Below, one piece after another: positions 63,060 through 64,000 of a stretch of 64,000 nucleotides of DNA. Origin of the DNA: Agrobacterium tumefaciens str. B6. GTDB taxonomy: Bacteria; Pseudomonadota; Alphaproteobacteria; Rhizobiales; Rhizobiaceae. The notes beneath the pieces are model-generated. The model ran no database searches. It saw only the letters and a program-made list of their open reading frames with translations, and was not told the DNA's origin. The stretch spans positions 62,001-126,000 of the forward strand of contig NZ_LMVK01000005.1 of NCBI RefSeq assembly GCF_001541315.1. Direction: 5' to 3'. Position 1 is the stretch's first letter. Every line of letters starts with the position of its first letter. The position numbers and the translations under genes are program-made.

Positions 63060-64000
63060 TCAAATCGCCGGAACCACCTCGCCCGTAGTTGCCTGCGCGG
63101 TCGCGATCAACCGCCCAAGCCGCTTCATGCCTTCCTCGATCATCGCCTCATTGGCGCAGGAGAAGCTGATACGCAGCGTATTCGTGCCGGAACCATCCGC
63201 GAAGAAAGCGCGGCCAGGAACGAAGGCGACCTTTTCCGTGGCGATGGACTTCGCCAGAAGTGCGGCGCCATCCATGCCTTCCGGCAAGGTAACCCAGATG
63301 AACATGCCACCCTCGGGCTTGGTCCAGCGCGTGCCCTTCGGCATATATTTGTCGAGTGCGGCCAGCATCGCATCACGTCGCGCGCTGTAAGCAGCCTTGA
63401 TCTTGGCAACCTGTTTGTCGAAGCCGCGCGAGGCGACCCGTTCGATGGCGATCTGGTTGATTGTCGAGGAATGCAGGTCGGCGGCCTGCTTCATCAGCAC
63501 CAGCTTGCGGATAACAGGCGCAGACGCGACGATGTAGCCGACGCGAAGGCCGGGTGCGAGCGTCTTGGAGAAACTGCCGCAATAGATGGTGCGGGTATTC
63601 TCGATGCCGCCCGAGCGGGCGATATCGAGCGCCATGATCGGCGGAACAGCCTCGCCATCGTAACGCAGCGACTGGTAAGCGGCGTCTTCGATGACGGCGA
63701 TATCAAGCTCGTCGGCCAGCGCCAGAACCTTTTCGCGGTCGACCAGATCGACGGTTTCCCCGGTCGGATTGGAGAAATCGGCCGAGAGATAAGCGAACTT
63801 CACCGCGCCGCCGAGCTTGGCCGCGGTTTCGCGGTATGCCTCGGGCGTGCGGTTGCCGCCGGGGTTCAGCTGGTCGTAATTCGGCTCATAGGCGTTGAAG
63901 GCGGAAAGGGCGCCGAGATAGGTCGGCCAGGTCACCAGCGCCGTATCCTTGGGCGACAGGAACAGCTTACCGAGATAATCGAGACCCTGCTGCGAACCGG
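63060..64000 (-). CDS. PLP-dependent aminotransferase, class I/II (5' end outside window)
   Basis: At least 313 residues are visible; the frame continues upstream beyond 64000 (SQQGLDYLGKLFLSPKDTAL before MTWPTY). Landmarks: AYLSADFSNPTGETVD, VIEDAAYQSLRYDG, and YCGSFSKTLAPGLRVGYIVA with the PLP-binding Lys. The group resembles 2-aminoadipate/LysN-like and MocR-tail aminotransferases; the substrate is not clear. Confidence 0.9.
   Translation of the reverse strand, partial: GSQQGLDYLGKLFLSPKDTALVTWPTYLGALSAFNAYEPNYDQLNPGGNRTPEAYRETAAKLGGAVKFAYLSADFSNPTGETVDLVDREKVLALADELDIAVIEDAAYQSLRYDGEAVPPIMALDIARSGGIENTRTIYCGSFSKTLAPGLRVGYIVASAPVIRKLVLMKQAADLHSSTINQIAIERVASRGFDKQVAKIKAAYSARRDAMLAALDKYMPKGTRWTKPEGGMFIWVTLPEGMDGAALLAKSIATEKVAFVPGRAFFADGSGTNTLRISFSCANEAMIEEGMKRLGRLIATAQATTGEVVPAI

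Overview
The window looks like chromosomal DNA of an Agrobacterium/Rhizobium-type alphaproteobacterium. The evidence is a biliverdin-type bacteriophytochrome operon, HWE/HisKA_2 kinases with candidate EcfG (general stress sigma) promoters, a very long UvrB, a two-gene ECF sigma/RskA-type anti-sigma pair, and dispersed palindromic repeats typical of Rhizobiales. The assignment is by family content only; no database was searched.

Layout. (1) 1-7.1 kb: a lipid/envelope cluster (two cyclopropane-fatty-acid-synthase-like methyltransferases, DUF1295, a FAD oxidoreductase, DUF1365, DUF2147, DUF2177) followed by an ECF sigma factor and its membrane anti-sigma. (2) 7.2-14.4 kb: two collinear sensor modules (hybrid-free sensor kinase, single-domain receiver, receiver-HWE/HisKA_2 kinase), one with a CHASE3 kinase and one with a bacteriophytochrome, separated by a single-domain FAT GUY-type receiver with its own candidate EcfG promoter. 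(3) 14.7-30.5 kb: tRNA-Gly, tRNA-Tyr, an rRNA 2'-O-methyltransferase, a PepSY protein, an HxlR regulator and target oxidoreductase, uvrB carrying an in-frame dispersed repeat, and stress or envelope genes of which two have candidate EcfG promoters. (4) 30.8-55.6 kb: a 24.8-kb genomic island inserted in the 3' end of a tRNA-Thr gene, bounded by an exact 48-bp direct repeat. (5) 55.9-64 kb: a diguanylate cyclase with a corrupted GGDEF region, an endonuclease/exonuclease/phosphatase protein, an Fe3+-type ABC transporter, and a partial aminotransferase.

The island is the accessory part. A tyrosine integrase lies next to attL. A tightly coupled plus-strand operon encodes a MobV-like relaxase and a lone DotA/TraY-type conjugation-pore protein, with small exported proteins and a candidate oriT hairpin upstream; this looks like an integrative mobilizable element that carries its own piece of a mating apparatus. 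The cargo is strongly defence-like: an AAA/STAND ATPase with a C-terminal HEPN-like R-x4-H motif, a SIR2-HerA pair with a third overlapping KTSC-domain gene, and a NaeI-type restriction endonuclease with cytosine methyltransferase, Vsr nuclease and an unknown 449-aa protein. It also holds an orphan cytosine methyltransferase, a run of eight very small minus-strand genes (two of them membrane microproteins, one a ribbon-helix-helix protein), a LuxR-type regulator and a serine recombinase.

The candidates most worth following are the relaxase/TraY mobilization operon, the ATPase-HEPN gene, and the SIR2-HerA-KTSC operon. Functions given for the island are inferred from motifs and gene order, not from tests.
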